This document shows positions 24,437-32,858 of a stretch of DNA of 33,083 nucleotides, piece by piece. The DNA is from Phycisphaeraceae bacterium. GTDB lineage: Bacteria > Planctomycetota > Phycisphaerae > Phycisphaerales > UBA1924. The stretch is from the NCBI GenBank assembly GCA_026126345.1, contig JAHCJH010000016.1:1-33083 (forward strand), given 5' to 3'. The first letter of the stretch is position 1, and the number at the start of each line of letters is the position of its first letter. The translations under genes and the position numbers were made by a program. Below the pieces are notes generated by a model, which saw only the letters and a list, made by a program, of their open reading frames with translations, was not told the DNA's origin and ran no database searches.

Positions 24437-25546
24437 TCAGCGGCCAGCCCGGAACAACTGCTTCAGGCTGTCGAGAATCTCGTCGCGGCTGTTCACCTTC
24501 GACGCGACCACGCGTGCCGCCGGCGACTCGTCCGCCGGGTCGGTGACCTCCGGGTACGCCTCGCGGAGCACGTTCCAGAAATGCCCCGAGCCGTACGCGC
24601 TCTTGACCTGCACGTACCCGAAGAGGTTCGCGGCCGGCAGCAGGTGCTTCTCCAGCACCTGCAGGCACAGCCGGTTGTCCGCGTCCGACGAGTTGTCCCC
24701 GTCGCTGAAGTGGAACAGGTAGATGTTCCAGTCCGCCGGGTCGTAGTGCGCCTCGATCAGCTCGCGGCAGCACTGCAGGGCCGAGCTGATCCGAGTGCCG
24801 CCGTCCTCCCGCACCGAGAAGAACGTATTGCGGTCCACCTCCGTCGCCGCGACGTCGTGCACGATGTACCGGCTCTCGATCCCGTCGTAGTTGCGGCGCA
24901 GCCACGTGTCGATCCAGAACGCCTGCAGGCGCACCAGGTCCTTCTGCTCCTGGCCCATCGAGCCCGACACGTCCATCATGTACACGATCACCGCGTTGCT
25001 CTGCGGCTTGCGCACCTCGGTCCACGAGCGGTACCGGTGGTCGTCCTTCACCGGGATGATCACCGGGTTGTCCGGGTCGTAGGTTCCCAGCGACATCTGC
25101 CGCCGGAGCGCCTGGCGATAGGTTCGCTTGAAGTGCCGCAGCGACGCCGGCCCCACCGGTCGGATCCCTGAATACCGGTCCTTGATCGTCGTGAGCTTGT
25201 GCTCGCCCCGGGGCTTGATGCGGGGCAGGCGCAGCTCCTCTCCCAGGATGTCGGCCAGTTCCTGCAGGTCGATGCCGACCTCGAGCACGTGCTTGCCCTC
25301 GCCCTCGCCCCCCTCGGCCCCGCCGACGGGCTCGCCTTCCTTGCCCTCGCCCATGCCCACGCCGCCCGGGTTCTCGCCGAACCGGAACGTGGGGATGTCG
25401 ATGTCGTGAACCGGCACCGACACGTACCGCCCGCCCTCGCGGCCGATGAACTCGCCCCGGGCGATGAACCGTCGCAGGTCCTTGCGGATGCGACCCTTGA
25501 TGATCTGCCGGAATCGGCCGTGATCCTGTTCGATCTTGCTGACCAT
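24437..25546 (-). CDS. DUF444 / YeaH-like protein with von Willebrand A domain
   Basis: A 369-residue protein of the DUF444 (YeaH/YhbH) family. The N-terminus 'IIKGRIRKDLRRFIARGEFI' and a Gly/Glu-rich linker (about 60-85) precede a vWA domain. Its metal-ion-dependent adhesion motif is DVSGSMGQ (D192, S194, S196), followed by 'FFSVREDGGTRISSALQCCR' and 'LFHFSDGDNSSDADN'. In E. coli and Bacillus the family is genetically tied to the PrkA-type kinase and SpoVR in stress or sporulation responses. Neither gene is found in this window. ATG 25546 matches the conserved start and has GGAG 9 bases upstream; the frame is open to 25621. A 140-bp gap separates it from the flippase-like gene. Confidence 0.9.
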   Translation of the reverse strand: MVSKIEQDHGRFRQIIKGRIRKDLRRFIARGEFIGREGGRYVSVPVHDIDIPTFRFGENPGGVGMGEGKEGEPVGGAEGGEGEGKHVLEVGIDLQELADILGEELRLPRIKPRGEHKLTTIKDRYSGIRPVGPASLRHFKRTYRQALRRQMSLGTYDPDNPVIIPVKDDHRYRSWTEVRKPQSNAVIVYMMDVSGSMGQEQKDLVRLQAFWIDTWLRRNYDGIESRYIVHDVAATEVDRNTFFSVREDGGTRISSALQCCRELIEAHYDPADWNIYLFHFSDGDNSSDADNRLCLQVLEKHLLPAANLFGYVQVKSAYGSGHFWNVLREAYPEVTDPADESPAARVVASKVNSRDEILDSLKQLFRAGR

Positions 25547-25686
25547 GCAGGCACGCTCCGCAAGGCTCTGCGCACGCCGGGCTCTTCCGGTTGCATCGGC
25601 TCTCGCCCGCACCCCGCCCACAGGCCGGGATCACGGGTCCAACTCGCCGCCTTCTTTGAACAGACGCCCAACCTGGGCGACGGGTT

Positions 25687-26724
25687 TTACTGGACCTGCC
25701 CGTCCGATTCGCCCCCGGCCGTTGCACCGGCTCCCGCTCGGTCATCGCCCCCGCTCCGGGCCCGGCGCACCGCCAGCCACGCTGCCGACGCCAGGCCGAT
25801 CGGCACCGAGCAGACGATCTCCGCGGCACGGTTGATCAGGTCCGCCAGCAGTCCGTGCGTCATGCCCGGCAACGCCCCGCCGCCGATGCCGAGCACGCCC
25901 CCCACCGCCGTCATCGCCCCGACGATCCACTCCCGCACGCCCAACTGCACCGGCAGCAGCCCCGCCACCTGGCTGGCCACCACGATCACGCCCAACTGCC
26001 ACAGCGCCACCGGGTGGTCGATCGTCTCGAACACCAGCCAGTATCGCGCCGCCCACACCATCATCTCCAGGTACCGAAGCGCCCCAGCCAGCATCAGCGC
26101 CCGCACGGCCCCGGCCCGCTCTGCCGCCGCGCTGTCGGCCGCACGCGCCGGGTGGGAGCCCAGCGCCAGCATCATGCACGGCGGCAGCAGGCACAGGACC
26201 ACCGCTGTGCCGATCAGCAACGGCTCGCCAAGCCACCCCGTGGCGCCGATGCCCGCGATCGCGATGCACACCACCGCCAACATGCACGCCACCATCGCCG
26301 TCACGGCGATGACCTGCAGCAGCACTTTGGCAGAGTCGCGCACCGCGATCCCGTGCACCGCCTTGTGGTACGCCACCCGTCCGAACAGCCCGGGCCGCAT
26401 CGGCAGCAGGTTGAACAGCCAAGCCGCCCCCACCAGCGCCGCCATCTCCGCCGCCCCCACCGGGCCCAGCCGGCGCGTCAACAGCCAGAACACGGCGCTC
26501 GTCAGCACCCAGTTCACCACCGGCAGCAGCGCCACGCCGACGACCATCGCCGCCGGCGCCGCCCGGATCGACTCGACCGCCCGGCCCACCAGTCCCTGCT
26601 GCCGCCACACAGCCCACACCGCCAGCACCAGCAGCGCCACGCCGACCGCGTACCACGCGGCCCGGGCCCGTCGCCGCCGCGCGGCCCGCGCCACCTCGAC
26701 GCCCTGGGCCGTCACCCCGTTCAC
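25687..26724 (-). CDS. Flippase-like LPG_synthase_TM (UPF0104-type) integral membrane protein
   Basis: A 345-residue protein with eight or nine membrane helices. 'AWLFNLLPMRPGLFGRVAYH' corresponds to the NxxLPxRxGE-type loop of the lysylphosphatidylglycerol synthase transmembrane family, and 'GLLPVQLGVREWIVGAMTAV' to its second conserved re-entrant loop. Proteins of this fold flip or transfer lipids or lipid-linked saccharides; no catalytic domain is attached here. The start is GTG 26724, which overlaps the stop of the upstream TPR gene (GTGA), so the two are translationally coupled. The Gly/Ala-rich tail after the last helix is probably disordered. The family call rests on topology and loops, so it is moderate. 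Confidence 0.65.
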   Translation of the reverse strand: MNGVTAQGVEVARAARRRRARAAWYAVGVALLVLAVWAVWRQQGLVGRAVESIRAAPAAMVVGVALLPVVNWVLTSAVFWLLTRRLGPVGAAEMAALVGAAWLFNLLPMRPGLFGRVAYHKAVHGIAVRDSAKVLLQVIAVTAMVACMLAVVCIAIAGIGATGWLGEPLLIGTAVVLCLLPPCMMLALGSHPARAADSAAAERAGAVRALMLAGALRYLEMMVWAARYWLVFETIDHPVALWQLGVIVVASQVAGLLPVQLGVREWIVGAMTAVGGVLGIGGGALPGMTHGLLADLINRAAEIVCSVPIGLASAAWLAVRRARSGGDDRAGAGATAGGESDGQVQ

Positions 26725-29228
26725 CGGGCCCCGCTCAGCGTCAGCGTGTTCAGGCGCGAGTACCCCCGCGCCCCGGCCTTGAGCCGCTCGCGAATCGTCG
26801 CGCCCGTCGCCTTGACGGCCTCATCGCCCGATGCCGCGGCGGCGTCGAGCATCGCGTTGTCCGGCTCGTCGGCGCGGGTAACGAGTTTGGCCACGAAGAC
26901 GTCCGGGTCGGTCTCCTGAATCGGGCGCAGCGCCCGGTCGAACACCAGCATGCCCGGCTCGCGCCGCCCCGTGGGCAGGCCGGTGAGCATCACCAACCGT
27001 CCGACGGATCCCTCCCGCTGATACCGGGCCAGCAGCGCGGCGCCGAGTCGAGCGAATTCGTCGGGCGTGAGCTTGGCCTGCACGCCCGACACAACCCCCA
27101 GCGCCCGCACCCGCACGGCCGCCACGACGTTGACCAGGTCGTCGGCCGACGCGCTCTCGATCGCGGCGATGATCGATTCGAGCGTGCCCTCGGCCCCGGA
27201 CGGGCCCAGCCGGACAACACCGGCCGTCTCGGTCGAGAGCCCCAGGCCGCTCGCCCGGCTCGCCCCCATCGCGTCCACCCGGAAGCCCTGCTCCAAACGC
27301 CAGCGGACCCGCATCGGCAGGTTCGACACCTGCTCCAGGGCCCAGCCGCCGTAGCCCGGCTCCGCCCAGATGGTGACCACCATCTCCTCGCGCGGCATCA
27401 GCCGGAGCCGCCGGTCCAGGTTGATCACTTCGGGCGCCGCGACCGACGCCACGTCGACGCCCGGCGCTGAGGCGCTGGGCGCCATCAGGAACCGGGAGTT
27501 GATCGTCCGGTCCGGACCGACCCCCAGCGCGATGGGCGAGGTGTTGCGCAGGCGGACCGTCAGCAGCGCCTTCTCCCCGGGGTTCAACTCGGCCGGCGCT
27601 ACCGACGCCGACAGCACCTCGAACCGGCGCGGGTTCACCGCCATCTCGTCGATCCAGGCCGGGATGCCCGACGCCATGGCGTCCAGGCGCGCCGCAGACT
27701 CCGAGGGCTTGATGTCACCGCCGAGCGCCGCCGCCTTGGTTCTGGCCCACGCGCCCAGCAAACCGCCGGGGGCCGACCGCCAAGCGTCCGCGTAGATCTT
27801 CGCCGCGCCGGCCGCATCGGACCGAGCCTCGGCCGCCAGCCCCAGGCCGATCCGGGCCAGCACGCTGCTCTCGGCCAGCGGCTTGAGCGCCGCGTCGGCG
27901 TCTTCGACCTTGCCCTCGCGCAGCAGCAGCAAAGCCCGCAACGTCGGCTCGTCGTCGATCGGCCCGGCCCGGGCCAGGTCGTCGAGCTGCTTGGCGGCCT
28001 CCTCGGTCTGCTTGCCCGTCAAAAGTCGCATTCCCAGCAGCTCACGATCCCAGAACGAAAGATCGGCCTTGATCCGCTCTTCGCTGGCGCCCTGCGGACG
28101 CTTGGCGGGGTCGGCCGCCTGGTCGCGCAGGTTCGTGACCGACCCGGCCAGATCGGCAAGCGACGCCGCTTCCGTCTCTGCGTCGCCGCTGGCGTTGGCC
28201 GCCACCAGACGGACCACCTCCACGTCCAGCGCGACGCGAAGCGACGCCGGCTCGGGCCGGTTCCGCAGCGGCACGCCCAACTCTTCGGCCCGCTTGCGCG
28301 CCGCCTCCGCCGCACCGCGCTGCCGGCTCAGGCTGCTGTTCACCTCGCTCAGCACGCCGTCGGCGCCCTCCACCAGCCACTGCTGCGTCATGCGCCCGGC
28401 GATCACGTCCAGGTCCAGCCGCCGCTGCAGCAGGTCGGAGATCTTCGAGGCGTTTCGGTAGTACCGGAGCGACGCGGCGTGCGCCCCGCCCAGCGCCAGC
28501 TCCCGCGCCAGCGTCTCGTGATACACCGGGTCAGTCGGGTCCGCGTTCATCAACGCGATCAGCGTTTCGACCCGCGCCTGCGGATCGTCCACGCGCTGCG
28601 AGAAGAACGAATAGGCCAGGGCCGCCGCGTCCTTGTTCGTCGGGTCGAGCCGCACCGCCAGCCGCAGGCGGTCCACGAAACCGTCCGCGTCGCCGTTCTC
28701 GCGCAGAAGCAGCGCCGCGTCCAGCGCGAGCCTGCTGCGGATCGACGCGTCGATGGTCTCGCCCCGCGGCCCCAGGAAGTTGTCGTACAGCGCCAGGCGC
28801 GCCCGCACGTCCTGCGCCCTGTCGATCTGGGCGCTGATGAGCCGCAACTGGGCGACGGTGTCGTCGGGCCGCAGCCGCAGCAGGTCGCGCGTCAGCGCGA
28901 TCACCCGCTCGCGGTCGCCGCCCTGGACGGCCGCGTCGATCGCCAGCCGGACCAGGTCCTCGTCGTCCGGCGTCAGGCGCAGCGCCGCGCCCAGCAACCG
29001 CTCGCACACGCGGTAGTCGGCCGACGTGGGGTTGTCGATCGCGCGCAGGTCCACCAGCGCCAGCCGCGCCACGCCCACCGCCGCGCTCCGCACCGCACGG
29101 CTCGGCGCCGCCGCCGGCGCGCCGGGCTGAGCCTCGCCCCAACCGGGAGCCGACACCGGCGAACCCACGACGGCGACCAGGGCCGCCGCGCCCGCAACCA
29201 CCGCACGCGTGAACAGTCTGGGGCTCAA
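26721..29228 (-). CDS. Secreted TPR-rich protein of unknown function
   Basis: An 835-residue protein with a cleavable-looking signal peptide (basic start, hydrophobic AVVAGAAALVAVVGSPVSA, then Ala/Pro-rich mature end). About residues 45-560 are helical TPR-like repeats, for instance 'LGAALRLTPDDEDLVRLAID' and 'RDLLRLRPDDTVAQLRLISA'. A beta-rich region follows ('LNPGEKALLTVRLRNTSPIA', 'NSRFLMAP'), reminiscent of an immunoglobulin-like or CARDB-type segment, and then a short helical end. I infer TTG at 29228 as the start. It gives the signal peptide, overlaps the preceding stop as TTGA, and has GGAG 7 bases upstream. The role is unknown; coupling to a flippase-like protein and a small membrane protein suggests an envelope complex. 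Confidence 0.7.
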   Translation of the reverse strand: MSPRLFTRAVVAGAAALVAVVGSPVSAPGWGEAQPGAPAAAPSRAVRSAAVGVARLALVDLRAIDNPTSADYRVCERLLGAALRLTPDDEDLVRLAIDAAVQGGDRERVIALTRDLLRLRPDDTVAQLRLISAQIDRAQDVRARLALYDNFLGPRGETIDASIRSRLALDAALLLRENGDADGFVDRLRLAVRLDPTNKDAAALAYSFFSQRVDDPQARVETLIALMNADPTDPVYHETLARELALGGAHAASLRYYRNASKISDLLQRRLDLDVIAGRMTQQWLVEGADGVLSEVNSSLSRQRGAAEAARKRAEELGVPLRNRPEPASLRVALDVEVVRLVAANASGDAETEAASLADLAGSVTNLRDQAADPAKRPQGASEERIKADLSFWDRELLGMRLLTGKQTEEAAKQLDDLARAGPIDDEPTLRALLLLREGKVEDADAALKPLAESSVLARIGLGLAAEARSDAAGAAKIYADAWRSAPGGLLGAWARTKAAALGGDIKPSESAARLDAMASGIPAWIDEMAVNPRRFEVLSASVAPAELNPGEKALLTVRLRNTSPIALGVGPDRTINSRFLMAPSASAPGVDVASVAAPEVINLDRRLRLMPREEMVVTIWAEPGYGGWALEQVSNLPMRVRWRLEQGFRVDAMGASRASGLGLSTETAGVVRLGPSGAEGTLESIIAAIESASADDLVNVVAAVRVRALGVVSGVQAKLTPDEFARLGAALLARYQREGSVGRLVMLTGLPTGRREPGMLVFDRALRPIQETDPDVFVAKLVTRADEPDNAMLDAAAASGDEAVKATGATIRERLKAGARGYSRLNTLTLSGAR

Positions 29229-29539
29229 GACACCGCTCCGATCAGGTTGGCGGCGAGGTAGGCCGCGCCGAGGATGAACGTCGCCGCGCTGGCGGCCTGA
29301 ACGCCGCCGGAAACCACGCGGCTGGAACCCGGGAACAATCGGTCCGCCACCAACACGGCGAACACAAACTCGGCCATGGCGATCAGCGTCACGCCGGCCA
29401 CCACGCACCCCGCGGCAAAGCCCGGGAAGCGTGCCGTCCAGTCCGTGATCGCCAGCAGGCCGCACAGCGCCAGCAGCGCCGCCCACGCCGTGGCCAGCAC
29501 GGTGCGGACGACCAGCCTCCAGCGCAACGCTCCCGCCAT
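29225..29539 (-). CDS. Small three-helix membrane protein of unknown function
   Basis: A 104-residue protein, almost wholly hydrophobic, with three membrane segments (about 10-32, 40-66 and 78-101) and a short basic N-terminus. ATG 29539 is preceded by GGGAGG 4-5 bases upstream. Its TGA overlaps the TTG start of the large TPR gene, so it is the first gene of a three-gene coupled unit. I do not recognise a family. It starts 73 bp after the rho stop, beyond a strong palindrome. Confidence 0.65.
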   Translation of the reverse strand: MAGALRWRLVVRTVLATAWAALLALCGLLAITDWTARFPGFAAGCVVAGVTLIAMAEFVFAVLVADRLFPGSSRVVSGGVQAASAATFILGAAYLAANLIGAVS

Positions 29540-29582
29540 GACGCCTCCCGCACGCCGACCGGGCCGTGCAGCCGCATCGTAC

Positions 29583-29603
29583 AGCGGCGCGGCCCGCGCC
29601 GCT
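29583..29603 (-). terminator. GC hairpin just downstream of rho
   Basis: A perfect inverted repeat with 10-bp arms (AGCGGCGCGG and CCGCGCCGCT) around one base, beginning 10 bases after the rho stop codon. The stem would be 9 bp with a three-base loop. No U-tract follows, so it is either a Rho-assisted 3' end, a stabilising 3' structure or a weak terminator before the three-gene envelope unit. Confidence 0.4.
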
Positions 29604-29612
29604 CGGCCGGGG

Positions 29613-31331
29613 TCAGCCCATCGCCATCGACATCAGGAACTCGGCGTTGGTCTTCACCTTGCCGAGCCTGCTCTTCATGAGCTCCATCGCCTCGACGACG
29701 TTCATGTCGCTCAGCACCTTGCGCAGCCGGTACACCAGCTCCAGTTCCTTGCGGTCCAGCAGCAGCTCCTCGCGCCGCGTGCCGCTGGCGGCGATGTCGA
29801 TCGCCGGCCAGATGCGCTTCTCGACCAGCTTGCGGTCCAGGTGCAGCTCGCTGTTGCCGGTGCCCTTGAACTCCTCGAAGATCACCTCGTCCATCTTCGA
29901 GCCCGTCTCGACCAGCGCCGTGCCGATGATCGTCAGGCTGCCGCCGCCCTCGATCGCTCGGGCCGCTCCGAAGAACTTCTTGGGCCGGATCAGCGCGCCC
30001 GAATCGATGCCGCCCGACATGATCTTGCCCGAGTGCGGCATCTCGTTGTTGTACGCCCGCGCCAGACGCGTGATCGAGTCCAGCAGGATCACCACGTCGT
30101 CCCCGAACTCGACCATCCGCTTGGCCTTCTCGATCACCATCTCCGCCACCGCCACGTGCCGCGACGACACCTCGTCGAACGTGCTCGCCACCACCTCCAC
30201 GCTCCGCGCCGTGTTACGCCGGAAGTCCGTTACTTCCTCCGGACGCTCGTCCACCAGCAGCACGATGATCCGCGTGTCCGGGTAGTTCTTCGCGATCGCC
30301 TTGGTCATCTTCTGCAGCAGCACCGTCTTACCGGTCCGCGGCGGCGCCACGATCAGCGCCCGCTGGCCCATGCCCAGCGGCGTCACCAGGTCGATGATCC
30401 GGCACTCGATCTCGTCCGGCGTCGTCTCCAGGATGATCCGCTTCTCCGGGTGCAGCGGCGTCAGGTCCTCGAAGTTGCTGCAGTCCGAGACCTTGCCCGG
30501 CTTGTGCCCGTTCACCGAGTCCACCCGCAGCAGCGCGAAGTACTTCTCGCTCTCCTTCGGGGGCCGGATGAACCCGCGCACCACCATGCCCTTGCGCAGC
30601 CCGTGCTTCTTGATCTGCGTCGGCGAGATGTAGATGTCGTCCGGCCCCGCCAGGTACGACTGCTCGGGCGACCGCAGGAAGCCGAACCCGTCCTGCATGA
30701 TCTCCAGCGTCCCCTCGCCCAGCAGCAGGCCGCTCTTGGCCGCCCGCCCCTTGAGGATCTTGAAGATCAGGTCCTGCTTGGGCACCTGGTTGTAGTTCTC
30801 CAGGCCTTCCTTCTTGGCGATCTTGTGGATCTCGTCGATGTCCATCCGCTGAAGCTGCGTCGCCGTCAGGCTGTCCTTCAGGCTCGTCGCGTCGGCGGAC
30901 GAAACGATCTTCTCGAGTTCGGCCGCTTCGCGTTCCAGCTCCTCATCGCTCGGCAGCCCGCCCTGACCCGGCGTGCCGCGGAACTCGCTGCTCTCCCCGC
31001 CGCCGCCGCCGCCCCCGCCGCCATAGAACCCGCCGCCGCCGAAGCCCCGCTTCTTCTTCTTCTTGCGACGGTGACCGCCGCCAAACCCGCCCTGGCCTTG
31101 CTGGTATCCCCCTTGCTGGTACCCACCGCCCTGCTGGTGACCCTGCCCGCCGCCCTGTCCGCCACCCTGCCCCCCCTGCTGGCCGCCCTGGCCACCGCCC
31201 TGGGAGTGCGATGACTGCTGGCCCTGGGGCTGACCGCCATTCTGAGGTCGAGGCCCGTTCCCGCCACCGCCGCCGCCTGATGAAGACTGCTGCGCACCGG
31301 CGGACTCCGAAGCCTGGGTCTTGTTGCTCAC
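29613..31331 (-). CDS. rho: Transcription termination factor Rho with Gly/Gln-rich N-terminal region
   Basis: A 572-residue Rho. It starts at GTG 31331 with GGAG 6 bases upstream; the open frame extends to 31583 but that part is not Rho-like. Residues 14-112 are low complexity, rich in Gly, Gln, Tyr and Phe, with a basic cluster HRRKKKKKR (87-95). After a helical Rho-N segment ('[20 protein letters not shown]') come the RNA-binding cold-shock domain ('[20 protein letters not shown]', '[20 protein letters not shown]'), Walker A APPRTGKT (329-336), Walker B LLDSITR, the Q-loop SGGIDSGAL and the R-loop region up to '[16 protein letters not shown]'. It acts as a hexameric RNA helicase that ends transcription. 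The low-complexity head resembles those of Rho proteins shown to phase-separate in other phyla. It lies downstream of hpt-PH-coaE after a 223-bp gap. Confidence 0.97.
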   Translation of the reverse strand: MSNKTQASESAGAQQSSSGGGGGGNGPRPQNGGQPQGQQSSHSQGGGQGGQQGGQGGGQGGGQGHQQGGGYQQGGYQQGQGGFGGGHRRKKKKKRGFGGGGFYGGGGGGGGGESSEFRGTPGQGGLPSDEELEREAAELEKIVSSADATSLKDSLTATQLQRMDIDEIHKIAKKEGLENYNQVPKQDLIFKILKGRAAKSGLLLGEGTLEIMQDGFGFLRSPEQSYLAGPDDIYISPTQIKKHGLRKGMVVRGFIRPPKESEKYFALLRVDSVNGHKPGKVSDCSNFEDLTPLHPEKRIILETTPDEIECRIIDLVTPLGMGQRALIVAPPRTGKTVLLQKMTKAIAKNYPDTRIIVLLVDERPEEVTDFRRNTARSVEVVASTFDEVSSRHVAVAEMVIEKAKRMVEFGDDVVILLDSITRLARAYNNEMPHSGKIMSGGIDSGALIRPKKFFGAARAIEGGGSLTIIGTALVETGSKMDEVIFEEFKGTGNSELHLDRKLVEKRIWPAIDIAASGTRREELLLDRKELELVYRLRKVLSDMNVVEAMELMKSRLGKVKTNAEFLMSMAMG

Positions 31332-31476
31332 ACTGCGCTCCTGAACGCTGCTCAAAGGGATTCTGAACTGGAAGATGGGGATCGAATCCGCCGCGAGGAT
31401 CGGCCCGGGGCCGTTCCGCCGCGTCCGAAACCGGGGTGGACCAGGGCCGGTGCCGACAGCACGTGCCGGCGGACCC

Positions 31477-31496
31477 GTCCGTGAAGATTCACGGAC
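31477..31496. repeat. Perfect 9-bp inverted repeat in the coaE-rho gap
   Basis: The arms GTCCGTGAA and TTCACGGAC are separated by GA. It lies 58 bp past the coaE stop and 145 bp before the rho start. No T-run follows on the minus strand. It could be an operator-like dyad, a 3' hairpin for the coaE transcript or part of the rho leader, where Rho autoregulation is known in other bacteria. Confidence 0.45.
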
Positions 31497-31554
31497 AGCG
31501 GCAGGGTGTTCGGTCCGCCCGGTCGCCCGGGCCATCGCTGCCGCAAAGGGGGGT

Positions 31555-32211
31555 CTACGCGGGCCGGCGGGACGTCCCCGCACGGCGCTGGCGAATCAGG
31601 TTGATCACCTGCTGGCTCACCGACCGGACCTGCTCGTCCACGTCGGCCTGTCCATCCGCGTTGACCACAGTATAAGCACACCGGGCCCGCTTTTCCTCCA
31701 GGGGCCACTGGGCCGCTTCGCGCCTGGCCAGCTCGGCCTCGTCCCAGCCGCGGGCCCGCACCCGCCGCAGCCGTTCGGCCGCCGGCGCCTCCACCCACAC
31801 CACCGCGTCGCATTCCCGATCGACACCCGCCTCGAACAGCAGCGGCGCATCGATCACCACCCCTGGCCTTCCAGCACGCCGGGCCGCGGCGATCCGCTCC
31901 GCGCGGCCCGCCTTCAACCTCGGATGCACAACCCCCTCCAGCCATGCCCGCTCCTCCGGCCGCGCGAACACGATCGACGCGACGGCGCCCCGATCGATCC
32001 GCCCATCCGAACCAAGCACCCCCGCACCCCACCGCGCCACCAGCGCCGCCCGCACCTGGGGCTCTTCCAACTGCGACCGGGTCTGCGCGTCAGAGTCACA
32101 CACTTCAAACCCCATCCTGCCAAACGCCGCGGCCACGTAGCTCTTTCCCGCCCCAATCCCGCCGGCCAGGCCCAGCACCACAAAATCGGGGGTGTTGCTC
32201 GCCGCCGTCAC
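31555..32211 (-). CDS. coaE: Dephospho-CoA kinase
   Basis: A 218-residue P-loop kinase that adds the 3'-phosphate to dephospho-CoA in the last step of CoA synthesis. Visible are the P-loop GGIGAGKS (17-24), the substrate motif '[20 protein letters not shown]' (usually D-x-D/H), '[10 protein letters not shown]' (the conserved HP), [12 protein letters not shown] (conserved PLLFE) and the lid '[20 protein letters not shown]'. The start is GTG 32211, which overlaps the stop of the PH-domain gene (GTGA) and has GGAGG 7 bases upstream; the longer open frame to 32949 is not conserved. It is the third gene of hpt-PH-coaE. CoA supply has a loose link to the acyl-CoA mutase far upstream, but the genes are not adjacent. 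Confidence 0.93.
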   Translation of the reverse strand: MTAASNTPDFVVLGLAGGIGAGKSYVAAAFGRMGFEVCDSDAQTRSQLEEPQVRAALVARWGAGVLGSDGRIDRGAVASIVFARPEERAWLEGVVHPRLKAGRAERIAAARRAGRPGVVIDAPLLFEAGVDRECDAVVWVEAPAAERLRRVRARGWDEAELARREAAQWPLEEKRARCAYTVVNADGQADVDEQVRSVSQQVINLIRQRRAGTSRRPA

Positions 32212-32858
32212 GACGCCACCTCCGCGCCGCCGGCCGGGCCCGGATCGCCCGCGTGCGGCTTCAGCTTCACCTGACCGGGTCCCAGGTGGCCGTATCGGCT
32301 CAGGGTCTCCCGCACCAGCCGCACCACTTCGACCGGCCGATCGATCATGAACCACGAGAACTCGCCGCCGGCGCCCCCCGCCGTGGAGAACACGACCGTC
32401 CCCAGCCCCGTTGCCCGCTCCCGAACGCTCCGGTACAGCACCACGTTCTGCACCGCCGGCAGCGGCGCATCGAAGACCACCTGCCGCACGATCCCCGACA
32501 CCCGCATCACCCGCCGGTCCGTCAGCAGGTACATCCGCGTCAGCCAGTCCGCCAACGTGTACAGCACCAGCATGCTCACCGCCCCCAGACCCACCGCCAG
32601 GGCGATCCACGGGTCGATCGCCGCCCAGCCGCCCCAGCCCGCCGCCGCCCCCAGCCCCGACACCGCCGCCACGCTCACGAGTCGCCACATGGGCTTGAGC
32701 ACGATGAACCAGAAACTCGGTCGCAGCGAAGCGATCACGATTTCGCCGTGCGGCACCAGATCGCGCATGCCCGGCATCTCGGCAACCGGCAGCGGCGCCA
32801 CCACCGCCGCTTCCACCGGCCGCCCGGGCCAGCACGCTGCCGCCCGCGCGCGGCTCAC
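32208..32858 (-). CDS. PH-domain (bPH_2/DUF304-type) membrane protein
   Basis: A 216-residue protein. The N-terminal ~50 residues lead to two closely spaced membrane helices ('LVSVAAVSGLGAAAGWGGWA' and 'ALAVGLGAVSMLVLYTLADW'). A bacterial PH domain follows, with the typical 'YLLTDRRVMRVSGIVRQVVF' and 'LPAVQNVVLYRSVRERATGL' strands, then GTVVFSTAGG. The family is widespread; its ligand is unknown, and the domain should face the cytoplasm. The start is GTG 32858 in a GTGA overlap with hpt, and the end is a GTGA overlap with coaE. Translational coupling to housekeeping genes suggests constant expression rather than a shared pathway. Confidence 0.82.
   Translation of the reverse strand: MSRARAAACWPGRPVEAAVVAPLPVAEMPGMRDLVPHGEIVIASLRPSFWFIVLKPMWRLVSVAAVSGLGAAAGWGGWAAIDPWIALAVGLGAVSMLVLYTLADWLTRMYLLTDRRVMRVSGIVRQVVFDAPLPAVQNVVLYRSVRERATGLGTVVFSTAGGAGGEFSWFMIDRPVEVVRLVRETLSRYGHLGPGQVKLKPHAGDPGPAGGAEVAS

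Noticed and set aside
29376-31214. A 612-codon + strand open frame opposite rho
   Set aside because: It is antisense to an unambiguous Rho gene; the His/Arg/Leu-rich composition is a frame shadow.
31332-31583. An N-terminal extension of Rho by 84 residues
   Set aside because: It is Pro/Arg-rich, not Rho-like, and overlaps the end of coaE. GTG 31331 has a well-placed GGAG.
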